NCBI GenBank assembly: GCA_017985675.1
Contig: JAGNXB010000001.1
Location: forward strand, 300,743 to 364,742
Length of the DNA stretch: 64,000 nucleotides
Source of the DNA: Saprospiraceae bacterium
Lineage (GTDB): Bacteria; Bacteroidota; Bacteroidia; Chitinophagales; Saprospiraceae
Direction of reading: 5' to 3'
Shown here: positions 35,215 to 43,494 of the stretch, in pieces
Position numbering within the stretch: the first letter of the stretch is position 1
Layout: every line of letters begins with the position of its first letter
Notes under the pieces: model-generated
Told to the model about the DNA's origin: nothing
The model's database searches: none
Seen by the model: only the letters and a program-made list of their open reading frames with translations
Position numbers and translations under genes: made by a program

Positions 35215-36753
35215 TCATTCCCATTCAATGGTGGCTGGTGGTTTAGTACTGATGTCGTAAACTACTCGATTAATCCCTTTTACCTCGTTAATGATTCTAC
35301 TGGAGACCTCGGCGAGGAATTCATAAGGTAGTTTGCTCCACTCTGCTGTCATACCATCTATAGATGTTACCGCTCTCAATGCGAGTGCCCTCTCATATGT
35401 TCGTTCATCACCCATAACACCTACGGATTGTACAGGGAGTAAAATGGCACCAGCTTGCCAAACTGAATTATAAAGACCACTTTCCTTTAACATCGAAATA
35501 TATATAGCATCGGCATCTTGTAAAAGCTGCACCTTTTCAGGTGTGATATCACCTAATATCCGAATTCCTAAGCCAGGTCCCGGAAATGGGTGGCGGTTTA
35601 AAATGTGATCTGCAATTCCTAGATGAAAACCAACTTTTCTAACCTCGTCTTTAAATAGCATCCGCAAAGGTTCAATGATCTTCAAATGCAACTTGTCTGG
35701 AAGCCCTCCAACATTATGATGTGACTTGATCGTAGCGGATGGACCTTTGACAGGATTGGATTCAATGACATCGGGATAAATTGTGCCTTGTCCAAGCCAG
35801 ATTACCCCTTTCATTTTTTTAGCTTCTTCCTCAAAAACTCTTATGAACGCTGTTCCTATTATTTTTCGCTTTTGTTCAGGATCACTTACGCCTTTAAGCG
35901 CATCCCAAAATCGCTGACGAGCGTCCACACCTACTATGTTAAGGCCCATGTGACGGTAATCGTCGAGTACCTGTTGATATTCATTCTTACGCAAAAGACC
36001 GTTATCAACAAAGAAACAATGGAGGCGGGGGCCTATCGCCTCATGAAGTAACATGGCACCTACAGTAGAGTCAACTCCTCCAGAAAGAGCCATTAAAACA
36101 GATTCCTCTCCTATCTGGGATTTAATGTTAAGAACAGTTTCTTCAATAAATGAGTCAGGAGTCCAGGTACCGTGGCAATGACAAATACGATAAAGGAAAT
36201 TTCGAATAAATATTTTCCCTTCCAGGCTATGTGTGACTTCGGGATGAAACTGAATGCCATAGACAGGCTCTTGTCCTTCTTTTTGGTAGGTGTAGGCAGC
36301 AATTTCTATGGCATTTGAGCCAGCTAACAAGGTAAAGTCGTCAGGCAGTTGCAGTATTGTATCTGCATGTGACATCCAGATTTGGGTATCCTTACTAATG
36401 TCTTCAAGAAAAGGATCCTCCTTATGGTGCAGCAAAAGCGAAGCTTTTCCATATTCACGTTTGGCACTTCTCGCGACGGTCCCTCCCAACTCATCTGCTA
36501 GTAATTGGGCTCCATAACAAATGCCGAGAACGGGTACCCTACCAAGATAGTGTTGGTATTCAATGCGCAGGGAATTTGGATCTTTTACCGAAAAAGGACT
36601 ACCTGACAGAATAACCCCTTTAAGTGATTCATCCACTTCAACGCGTTGATAATAAGGTATGATTTCACAAAACACTTGAAGTTCACGTACTCTGCGAGCA
36701 ATCAATTGGGTATATTGGCTTCCAAAATCGAGGATGATAACCTTTTCATTCAT
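35215..36753 (-). CDS. guaA: GMP synthase (glutamine-hydrolysing)
   Basis: Converts XMP to GMP with ATP and glutamine, the last step of guanine nucleotide synthesis. The 512-residue protein has an N-terminal class I glutamine amidotransferase with nucleophile Cys79 (GICYGAQ) and His170/Glu172 (FHPEV). The ATP-pyrophosphatase P-loop SGGVDS is at residues 224-229. The C-terminal dimerisation domain ends with the invariant-type KPPATIEWE. The start is the ATG at 36753 ([16 protein letters not shown]). An upstream in-frame ATG at 36786 adds eleven non-conserved residues and would precede the TACTTTTG box. It probably forms a short unit with the downstream lipoprotein gene. Confidence 0.97.
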   Translation of the reverse strand: MNEKVIILDFGSQYTQLIARRVRELQVFCEIIPYYQRVEVDESLKGVILSGSPFSVKDPNSLRIEYQHYLGRVPVLGICYGAQLLADELGGTVARSAKREYGKASLLLHHKEDPFLEDISKDTQIWMSHADTILQLPDDFTLLAGSNAIEIAAYTYQKEGQEPVYGIQFHPEVTHSLEGKIFIRNFLYRICHCHGTWTPDSFIEETVLNIKSQIGEESVLMALSGGVDSTVGAMLLHEAIGPRLHCFFVDNGLLRKNEYQQVLDDYRHMGLNIVGVDARQRFWDALKGVSDPEQKRKIIGTAFIRVFEEEAKKMKGVIWLGQGTIYPDVIESNPVKGPSATIKSHHNVGGLPDKLHLKIIEPLRMLFKDEVRKVGFHLGIADHILNRHPFPGPGLGIRILGDITPEKVQLLQDADAIYISMLKESGLYNSVWQAGAILLPVQSVGVMGDERTYERALALRAVTSIDGMTAEWSKLPYEFLAEVSSRIINEVKGINRVVYDISTKPPATIEWE

Positions 36754-36757
36754 CCCG

Positions 36758-36765
36758 CAAAAGTA
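36758..36765 (-). promoter_or_regulatory. -7-type box directly before guaA
   Basis: TACTTTTG on the reverse strand fits TAnnTTTG and ends four bases before the guaA ATG at 36753. A nearly leaderless transcript would result. No guanine riboswitch-like sequence is seen upstream. Confidence 0.45.
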
Positions 36766-36790
36766 GCAAATCACTTTGTGATCCATTTAA

Positions 36791-36821
36791 AATAAGAAGC
36801 CCCGGAGTAACCGGGGCTTCT
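36791..36821 (-). terminator. Intrinsic terminator of the OmpA/TSP3 gene
   Basis: AGAAGCCCCGG (36795-36805) and CCGGGGCTTCT (36811-36821) form a perfect 11-bp stem with a 5-base loop, 12 bases after the stop of the OmpA-family gene. It is followed on the reverse strand by TATTTTAA. Confidence 0.85.
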
Positions 36822-36833
36822 GAAAGGGGTAAA

Positions 36834-38258
36834 TTACTTGACCTTTAGGTCAAATTCGGTTCTTCTATTTTGTTTTCTTCCAACCGAAGTTTTATTGTCA
36901 CCTACAGGTTTGGTTTGCCCATAACCAATATGGCTTAATCTTTTAGCGTCTATTCCTTTTGTTTTCAAGTAGTCATAACATGCCTGTGCTCTACGCTCGG
37001 AAAGGCTTTGATTGAGGGTAGGGCTTCCAGTTGCATCTGTATGGCCAGCAATATCACAGCTGTAAGCTGGATTTTTAACAAGTACTTCTGCTAATTGATC
37101 GAGCACACCATAGGAATCCTTCGTAAGAGTTGCACTATTTGTTTCAAACTGCACGTTCTGAATCGCCAAATTGATGATTTTTTTCTCCTCTTCTTTTAAT
37201 TCTGGGCAACCTTTATTTGAAGCCGGACCCATTACATCTGGGCAACGGTCATCTTTGTCTGGCACTCCATCGCCATCAGAATCTACAGGACATCCCTTAT
37301 TGGATGCTGGTCCAACAACATCGGGGCAATTATCATCTAGATCAGCTACACCATCACTATCTCTATCAGGACATCCTTTTAAGTTTATGCTTCCCGCTAT
37401 ATCAGGGCAACGATCGTTCTTATCAGCGATACCATCCTTGTCTTTATCTGGACAACCCATAAGAGCTGATGAACCAGCCTCCTTTGGGCATTCATCTTTT
37501 AAATCAGCAATACCATCATTATCTGAGTCCGGGCAACCTTTCATTGCAATTGATCCAGCCTCCTTAGGGCAAAGATCATCTTTATCACTAATTCCGTCAC
37601 CGTCAGCGTCAGGACATCCTTTAGTTGCAGCAGGACCGGCTTCTAAAGGACAGAGGTCCTCCAAATCTGGAATACCATCGCCGTCTGAATCAACAGGTGG
37701 CTTGGCAGTGTCTCCTAAAAAGAAGGTCATTCCTACAAGAAATTGCATATTGTCAATCCCCTCATCCAATGCCAGACGGTATTCGGCCTGAGAATTGAGG
37801 TAAAAATTTGGGTAAATGCGGACATTAAGTCCAGCCCCTAGCGGAACTTGGGCTGTAATAGGCTCCCAATTGGTGGTTACACCTCCAATACCTCCAAGGA
37901 GATAAGGGTTAATCCAATAATCATTATCCAATAACTTCAATTGGAGTATGGCGTCAAGGCTCAGCCAGGAGGATGCCACTTTGCCTTTTGGAGAATCTAA
38001 AGTAAGATCTGCCGTTCCAAGTCGAACCGGAATATTTAAGTTCAAACTTCGGTTTAACCATCTCGTATAGCTAATCTCAGCACCTGAGGTCAGTTGCTCA
38101 TAAGGAGCCCAGTCACCATTCCAAAAGTTTAATTGTGGCGTATGATGATCAATCCATGCCCATTTAAACGAAACTGCATTTTTAGCTTGCGGGGTTTGGC
38201 TCAACAAATTTACGCTGAGTACCAAGACAAAACAACATGTCAGGAAACGTGTTTTCAT
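36834..38258 (-). CDS. OmpA-family outer-membrane protein with thrombospondin type 3 calcium repeats
   Basis: A 474-residue outer-membrane protein with a signal peptide (cleavage near LLSQ). Residues ~25-185 look like an OmpA-type beta-barrel. Residues ~187-352 hold six thrombospondin type 3 repeats with DxDxDG calcium loops and closing GCP motifs (for example DADGDGISDKDDLCP). The C-terminal OmpA/MotB peptidoglycan-binding domain follows (IAGHTDATGSPTLNQSLSERR, ending in RRTEFDLKVK). It likely anchors the outer membrane to peptidoglycan, with the calcium-stiffened rod as spacer. It is followed by a strong terminator and lies downstream of nusB. Confidence 0.92.
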   Translation of the reverse strand: MKTRFLTCCFVLVLSVNLLSQTPQAKNAVSFKWAWIDHHTPQLNFWNGDWAPYEQLTSGAEISYTRWLNRSLNLNIPVRLGTADLTLDSPKGKVASSWLSLDAILQLKLLDNDYWINPYLLGGIGGVTTNWEPITAQVPLGAGLNVRIYPNFYLNSQAEYRLALDEGIDNMQFLVGMTFFLGDTAKPPVDSDGDGIPDLEDLCPLEAGPAATKGCPDADGDGISDKDDLCPKEAGSIAMKGCPDSDNDGIADLKDECPKEAGSSALMGCPDKDKDGIADKNDRCPDIAGSINLKGCPDRDSDGVADLDDNCPDVVGPASNKGCPVDSDGDGVPDKDDRCPDVMGPASNKGCPELKEEEKKIINLAIQNVQFETNSATLTKDSYGVLDQLAEVLVKNPAYSCDIAGHTDATGSPTLNQSLSERRAQACYDYLKTKGIDAKRLSHIGYGQTKPVGDNKTSVGRKQNRRTEFDLKVK

Positions 38259-38296
38259 AATAGTGAATTATTAGGATGAACAATAATTTACAAAAT

Positions 38297-39220
38297 TTAC
38301 TCAACCAAACCTCTACCTGCCTTATTTATTTTTCCAGCATCCATCAAATCCTTCATCAATCTGTCAAGAATACCGTTTACAAATTCTTTGGATTTGTCCG
38401 TACTGTATTGTTTGGCGATTTCGACAAACTCATTCAAGGTCACCTTCGGAGGTATGGTAGGGAAATACATAAATTCACAAACAGCCATTTTTAACATGAT
38501 CATATCCAATGTGGCCACTCTATTTACATCCCAGTTTTTCAAAGTAGGTCCTATACTCTCTGTGAGATCTTCATTGCGGTTCCATACGCGCAGGAGCATA
38601 TTCCTGCCAAACTCCTCAACAAGCTCTTTGTCAGGCTGATACTCTTCATAAAACGGACCATCCAGAGGTAAAGCTTTAATAATTTTTTTTAATGTGCCAA
38701 TAATCAATGATTTATCATCAACCCAGGCTGGGCTGTAGTCATCCAACAACTCCTCAAAAAGTGGATTTGCAATGCTAACTTTTAGTAATTTTAGTAAGAT
38801 AGCCTGATGATCCTTATTTTCTTTCCAATAAGCCAGATACTCTTCAGACTTGCTAAATTCACTATATACTTGGCGTAGGATATCTTCGTCTTTGATTTCA
38901 CCAATTTTTTGTTGGGAAAGTTCATTCAGAAGGAATTTGTTCCTAACCAAGGATTGAGTGAGCGGATTAGTATATAAGATAGGGGTGTAAAGTGCATCGT
39001 CCTCCGTGGAAAGTAGTTTGGTGGCCCGCAGTTCTTCTTCTTTCAATGCGAAGTTTGCCAACTTCAGAAAGTTATTCAATGTGTAAAGCAGAAGCTTATA
39101 GCTCTTTTGACAACTCAGTGTATACTCCTGAAGTAACTGTTCCGGACTAGTTTCAGGAGCCATCGAAGCGGCATATAAAGACTGTAAGACTTTGATCCTA
39201 ATATTACGCCGACTGAGCAT
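38297..39220 (-). CDS. nusB: Transcription antitermination factor NusB (long Bacteroidota type)
   Basis: NusB binds boxA RNA with NusE to prevent premature termination of rRNA transcription. This form is 307 residues, about twice the E. coli length. The N-terminus LSRRNIRIKVLQSLYAA matches the RNA-binding start of the family. The C-terminal NusB fold is seen in VNRVATLDMIMLKMAVCEF and PPKVTLNEFVEIAKQYSTDKSKEFVNGILD (last motif split here from a longer block). The extra middle segment is typical of Bacteroidota NusB. It ends 38 bp before the OmpA-family gene on the same strand. Confidence 0.93.
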   Translation of the reverse strand: MLSRRNIRIKVLQSLYAASMAPETSPEQLLQEYTLSCQKSYKLLLYTLNNFLKLANFALKEEELRATKLLSTEDDALYTPILYTNPLTQSLVRNKFLLNELSQQKIGEIKDEDILRQVYSEFSKSEEYLAYWKENKDHQAILLKLLKVSIANPLFEELLDDYSPAWVDDKSLIIGTLKKIIKALPLDGPFYEEYQPDKELVEEFGRNMLLRVWNRNEDLTESIGPTLKNWDVNRVATLDMIMLKMAVCEFMYFPTIPPKVTLNEFVEIAKQYSTDKSKEFVNGILDRLMKDLMDAGKINKAGRGLVE

Positions 39221-39307
39221 GGGAGTTATTAATATGACACAAAGAAAAGAAAATATTCAACTAATCCACTATTCCTAAAAACCTACGATTCAGTTAAATA
39301 GTCCAAA

Positions 39308-40789
39308 TCAAGGCATGAATTTACGCTTAACTTCTTGGTATGGAGGAAGTTTTCGGAAATGCCACTTGTTGATAATCTTTCCATTATGCATGAGGAGAAT
39401 GCCGGGGTTAGAGCGCATAATTGTCTTTAAAAGGATATCATCAGCCTGATAAATGGGTTGATCAAAACCGACATCTTTGCGAAAGTCAGCCATCTTATCT
39501 GCGTCAATAAATTTAGTGAGTAACATGCCTGGCACACCGTCCTTTGATGCTTCTTTGAGGAATGGATTGATAATTTCAGTAAATTTCTTCTCGAAACTAG
39601 TTTTCCAATTGTAATTTTTGAGTACGACGGTTTGCTGGTCTATTTGTTCAATTCGTTGAACAACAGTTACTTCTCCTTCGACATCAAGGGTGTCTGTTGC
39701 CCAAATAGTATCTTGTTTGATTTGGGTTACTTCTGTATAACCTTCATCCCGAAGCGCATAACTAATGATCAAGAATTGATAACCTTCATAATCCAGTATG
39801 ATATCTGTCACATCCCCGCCCTCTTCATCCGCGACCTCAAAGTCACTCACTTTGGTTATGGGAATTGCTGGTTCACCTTTAATAGGGTCTAAATATTCCC
39901 AAGTGTCTTTAGGGTAATTTTTAAATTCCTTCATGTATTGCTCCTGGGGTAATTCTACTATCCGCCCATCTGCTTTATTTTTCATGACCATAGTCATGGG
40001 TACATTAGCCATTGCATCGTCCTCAGCAGCCTTCTGGCCTTTCAGGTCCAAGCCCGTCATGAAAGGCCTGAAATCAGTAATGGGCTCATCAAGCCAAACA
40101 TTTCTGAAGCAAAAAAGGACCGTCATCGCAACTAACACGCCTGTAACGATATTCCTTATGCGTGGTGTAAAGAATGATTGAAATGACCTGAACGAAAATA
40201 AAAAAAAGATAGCAGGAATAAGGAGGAAAAGATCCTTAAAAAAAGAAGTTTTAGGCTCTAATTTAATGAAATCTCCAAAGCAACCACAGTCTGTGACCCG
40301 CATATTGCTTTTGACATAAGGCCCCCACTCTCCAAAGGAAAAGAAATTGACTCCACTAGGGACATAAGCCGTAAGATAGGTGAATCCTGTAAGAATTGTA
40401 AAGAACAAGATGATAATAAAGAACGTCCAAGCTGTAAATTTTTTCCAAACGCCCAAGACTAACATGAAGCCGATAGCGATTTCAAGCACGATCATAAATA
40501 AGGCAAAGGCAGTGGAGTAACTAGCCAAAAATGGAAAAATTGGACTTATGAAAGACATCCAGGTTCCACTAAATGCTGTTTCGAATTCTGCAAAATATTG
40601 TTCCATTTTAAAGGCTGTACCTAATGGATCAACAGCTTTCACATAGCCTGAAATAACGAAAAGGGTACCTGAAAAGAATTGTAAAAACTGAAGTATCCAG
40701 TTCCGCTTTGATTTCAAAAGCAGTATACTTGTGAGGGTTAAAACAAGTGCAATAGTAGAAATCAGCAGTAAAAGAGTTCCTAGACTCAT
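39308..40789 (-). CDS. BT_3928-family DoxX/MauE-like membrane protein with thioredoxin-like C-terminus
   Basis: A 493-residue inner-membrane protein. The start is the ATG at 40789 (MSLGTLLLLIS). The N-terminal ~290 residues contain several membrane helices and the BT_3928/DoxX-type segment GYVKAVDPLGTAFKMEQYF, then DCGCFGDFIKL with paired cysteines as in MauE-like redox membrane proteins. The C-terminal half is soluble and ends in a segment (NPGILLMHNGKIINKWHF) that resembles the distal strands of a thioredoxin-like fold; no CxxC active site is visible there. It probably takes part in envelope redox or copper/thiol handling, but the function is not established. It lies upstream of nusB on the same strand. 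Confidence 0.8.
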   Translation of the reverse strand: MSLGTLLLLISTIALVLTLTSILLLKSKRNWILQFLQFFSGTLFVISGYVKAVDPLGTAFKMEQYFAEFETAFSGTWMSFISPIFPFLASYSTAFALFMIVLEIAIGFMLVLGVWKKFTAWTFFIIILFFTILTGFTYLTAYVPSGVNFFSFGEWGPYVKSNMRVTDCGCFGDFIKLEPKTSFFKDLFLLIPAIFFLFSFRSFQSFFTPRIRNIVTGVLVAMTVLFCFRNVWLDEPITDFRPFMTGLDLKGQKAAEDDAMANVPMTMVMKNKADGRIVELPQEQYMKEFKNYPKDTWEYLDPIKGEPAIPITKVSDFEVADEEGGDVTDIILDYEGYQFLIISYALRDEGYTEVTQIKQDTIWATDTLDVEGEVTVVQRIEQIDQQTVVLKNYNWKTSFEKKFTEIINPFLKEASKDGVPGMLLTKFIDADKMADFRKDVGFDQPIYQADDILLKTIMRSNPGILLMHNGKIINKWHFRKLPPYQEVKRKFMP

Positions 40790-41253
40790 AGTTTCTTGTT
40801 TTATTTGACCGGGATTTAAGTGCAAATATGGTATAATTCATCATGTTTTGAGGCAGCATTTTTCATTCTGGTAAAGCCGTTACCCCTCCAAAGTAACTTC
40901 CAATGCCTGATTTTTTTGAATACAATGCCGTGTTGCCATAAAAAGTACCATTTGCTTTGGAATTTGACCACTAGAGTTTCCTCCATTTTAAAAAATCATG
41001 ACAATATTGTTTAAATAGCAGATTACAAATGTATTAGGCGTAATGATTAGAGTGAATTTGTGCTTTAACCCTATTGAGTTAACACTTCTGACCCATTCTG
41101 ATCTCTGCAGGTAGATTGTTAGATAGTTTATTTATCTGTGAAGAAGCAAATTTGAGAGGAAAGAGTAGATTCGCAGCAACATATCTACAGATAGACAAAC
41201 CTGGATTTCCCTTTTCTGTCTATTATATACCTTAGTCTTAGTAGGTCTTTGCA
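40790..41253. other. Intergenic region of 464 bp with no recognised gene
   Basis: A divergent gap between the BT_3928-family gene and the EamA transporter. Short frames exist but none has a plausible start, signal or composition. I see only AT-rich promoter-like sequence and a weak 7-bp inverted repeat, TATCTGT (from about 41131) with ACAGATA (from about 41189). No RNA gene or clear terminator was found. Confidence 0.5.
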
Positions 41254-42126
41254 ATGGAATATGTCCTCTTTTGTATCTTAAGTACAGTTTTACTGGGTTT
41301 ATCCTTCAAGATTTGGCCTGGATTCGGCATTAGGGTATTTCCTGGCATTCTGCATAACTATATCGCTTGTTTCATAACTGCCTGGATTTTCCAGGGAAAT
41401 ATGCCTGATATAGTCGACGTCGTGCAATCGCAGTGGTTTGTATTGGCTTCATTACTGGGTTTTGTCTTTATATCCGGATTTTATCTTTTTGGAATTGCTA
41501 TTCAGTGGTGGGGAATTGCTATTGTGTCAGCCTTTCAAAAAATGTCATTACTCTTAAGTGTCTTGTTTGCAATGCTTTATTATAAAGAGAACCCTACGTT
41601 TTTTCAAATTATGGGGATCTTGCTTGGACTGCTGGCTATCCCGTTTCTGCTCCACAGAAAAGAAGCACATAAATGGCAGCAAAAGGTATCCGTACTAGCC
41701 TATTTTATAGTTTTAGGAACCTTTCTGATTTCAGGTACTATAGAGATTCTGCTAATGGTCGTTGAACGATCTTTGTCTACGAGAAGTGGAGATCCGGTCT
41801 TTATTGCAACTATATTTGGGGTTGCATTTATTAGCGGATTTCCCATTATGCTCTCGTCCAAGATTGAACGTATTGCTTTTTTTAGTAAGAAGCACCTAAT
41901 GGCTGGCTGGTTATTAGGCGTGCCTAATTTTTTTTCCATATACTTCTTAATGCGTTCACTTGGATCTTCTTTGCCATCCAGTTTAGTTATTCCCTTTATA
42001 AATACAGGTACAATACTGGTATCAGTCTTAGCCGGCGTAATTCTTTTTAAAGAGGATTTTACAATAAAAAACGTCATAGGTTTAGTGATGGCTATTGGTG
42101 CTATGATGATGTTAACATTGATATAA
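41254..42126 (+). CDS. EamA/DMT-family transporter
   Basis: A 290-residue inner-membrane protein with about ten hydrophobic helices in two repeated halves, as in the drug/metabolite transporter superfamily. The second EamA half contains SLPSSLVIPFINTGTILVSV and the family-like closing segment FKEDFTIKNVIGLVMAIGAM. The first half has WGIAIVSAFQKMSLLLSVLF. Substrates of this superfamily range from amino acids to nucleotide sugars, and nothing here identifies one. Its stop lies 3 bases before yigZ, so it is first in a run of EamA-yigZ-coaE genes. Confidence 0.8.
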   Translation: MEYVLFCILSTVLLGLSFKIWPGFGIRVFPGILHNYIACFITAWIFQGNMPDIVDVVQSQWFVLASLLGFVFISGFYLFGIAIQWWGIAIVSAFQKMSLLLSVLFAMLYYKENPTFFQIMGILLGLLAIPFLLHRKEAHKWQQKVSVLAYFIVLGTFLISGTIEILLMVVERSLSTRSGDPVFIATIFGVAFISGFPIMLSSKIERIAFFSKKHLMAGWLLGVPNFFSIYFLMRSLGSSLPSSLVIPFINTGTILVSVLAGVILFKEDFTIKNVIGLVMAIGAMMMLTLI

Positions 42127-42129
42127 AGA

Positions 42130-42792
42130 ATGCACTTCCAACACTTCAGATCCATCTTAAATCCTGTAGAATGCCTTTACAAGGAAAAAGCAAGCAAGTT
42201 TTATGGGTTTGCTTTTCCTTTGGTTGATTTGGAGGATTGGCAACTTAAACTTAATCAGGTGAGGTCGTCTCATTCAAAAGCAACACACCATTGTTACGCA
42301 TTTCGATGTGGCCAGTATGGCGAATCCTACCGTACAAATGACGATGGTGAGCCATCAGGATCTGCCGGGAGGCCCATCCTTGGCCAAATAGATAGTCTCT
42401 CCTTAAATCACGTTTTAGTAATAGTAGTGCGATATTTTGGTGGAACAAAGCTAGGAGTCCCCGGGCTAATTCATGCATACAAGGAAACGGCACGGTTAAC
42501 GTTGGAAGGTGCTACAATTGTAGTCAGATACTACAAACATTCAGGTGTCATTACTCTGCCCTATCTGCTGGTGCCAGACTTGATGAATTTAGGCAAGGAA
42601 TTTCATTGGGAATTAACTGAACAATCCTATGAAGAGGATCATCAAGTTATCAAATTTAGTGTCCGATCTGAGGATTGGGAAAGATTTGAACGAGACGTAC
42701 ATGTGAAAATTGGGGGCATATACCCAGATAATTGGGATCAGGGTGATCGATCTAACTTGTTCATTATAAACTTAATAAGCAAAAATGTTTAA
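42130..42792 (+). CDS. yigZ: YigZ/IMPACT-family protein
   Basis: A 220-residue member of the YigZ/IMPACT family, conserved from bacteria to eukaryotes and related to translation-factor folds. The N-terminal UPF0029 domain has the signature block DDGEPSGSAGRPILGQI and VVRYFGGTKLGVPGLI. A C-terminal ferredoxin-like domain follows. The cellular role is not firmly known; the eukaryotic relative IMPACT regulates the eIF2-alpha kinase GCN2. It starts 3 bases after the EamA gene and overlaps coaE by 8 bases. Confidence 0.93.
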   Translation: MHFQHFRSILNPVECLYKEKASKFYGFAFPLVDLEDWQLKLNQVRSSHSKATHHCYAFRCGQYGESYRTNDDGEPSGSAGRPILGQIDSLSLNHVLVIVVRYFGGTKLGVPGLIHAYKETARLTLEGATIVVRYYKHSGVITLPYLLVPDLMNLGKEFHWELTEQSYEEDHQVIKFSVRSEDWERFERDVHVKIGGIYPDNWDQGDRSNLFIINLISKNV

Positions 42793-43390
42793 AGTAGGAG
42801 TTACGGGAAATATTGGTAGTGGGAAAACATTGATCTGTCAAATGTTTGCCTCACTTGGTGTGCCGATATTCAATGCCGATAATGAAGCCAGAAGATTAAT
42901 GAATTCAGATCCTGAACTTCAAAAAGACATTTGCAGACTATTAGGACCTGAAAGTTTTATCGATGGGCGATTGAATGCACCTTATATCTCGAGTATTATT
43001 TTTCAAAATAACCGCTTATTACAATCACTTAATGTCTTAGTGCATCCTCGCATTCAAAAAGAGGCTGCTAGTTGGTTCTCTATGCTTCCTGGGCAAATAG
43101 GATACGCTATTGAGGAAGCTGCGCTTCTAATTGAAAGTGGTGGCTACCTTCTCATGGACTATATCATTGTGGTGACAGCCCCCCAAGAAGTGCGATTTGA
43201 GCGTGTAATGAAAAGGGATGATACGTCCCTTGAGGCTGTTTTAAAACGTAACAATGCCCAAATGAAGGAATCACAAAAGATCATATTAGCAGATTCTATA
43301 ATAGTTAATGATGGGAGTATGTTGCTATTACCTCAGGTTCTCAAACTTCATGAAAAATTGTCACAATTAGGTGCGATCTCTCCATCTTGA
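42785..43390 (+). CDS. coaE: Dephospho-CoA kinase CoaE
   Basis: Phosphorylates the 3'-hydroxyl of dephospho-CoA, the final step of coenzyme A synthesis. The 201-residue P-loop kinase has Walker A GNIGSGKT near residue 8. The DxD-type substrate motif is FNADNEARRLM. Other family blocks are VLVHPRIQKEA and the LID segment RVMKRDDTSLEAVLKRNNAQ. It overlaps yigZ by 8 bases and ends about 100 bp before the giant adhesin gene, which has its own promoter box just after the coaE stop. Confidence 0.95.
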   Translation: MFKVGVTGNIGSGKTLICQMFASLGVPIFNADNEARRLMNSDPELQKDICRLLGPESFIDGRLNAPYISSIIFQNNRLLQSLNVLVHPRIQKEAASWFSMLPGQIGYAIEEAALLIESGGYLLMDYIIVVTAPQEVRFERVMKRDDTSLEAVLKRNNAQMKESQKIILADSIIVNDGSMLLLPQVLKLHEKLSQLGAISPS

Positions 43391-43395
43391 ATTAT

Positions 43396-43403
43396 TATCT
43401 TTG
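43396..43403 (+). promoter_or_regulatory. Likely -7 box of the SprB-repeat adhesin gene
   Basis: TATCTTTG, an exact TAnnTTTG match, lies just after the coaE stop and 91 bases before the adhesin ATG at 43495. The leader would be about 85 bases. Confidence 0.5.
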
Positions 43404-43494
43404 TTGGACCTCCCATAACCTAAATACAAATGTCAAGAGCTCTTTAACAGTATAGAGTCCTAGCATTTATTTGTCTTTTACAAACGCACACTTT

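Noticed and set aside
35215..36830. Possible purine riboswitch before guaA
   Set aside because: The upstream interval is only about 80 bp, and is filled by the OmpA-gene terminator and a promoter box next to the ATG.
37171..37791. A 206-codon forward frame opposite the OmpA/TSP3 repeats
   Set aside because: It is the antisense of the Asp/Gly/Cys-rich calcium repeats, giving a low-complexity Ser/Pro protein. The reverse-strand gene is clearly real.
40820..41014. A 64-codon forward frame in the 464-bp intergenic gap
   Set aside because: No plausible signal, motif or ribosome-binding context; composition looks non-coding.
41100..41200. Short inverted repeats in the EamA upstream region as an operator
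   Set aside because: The TATCTGT/ACAGATA pair is only 7 bp with a loop of about 50 bases, which is not above chance in AT-rich DNA.
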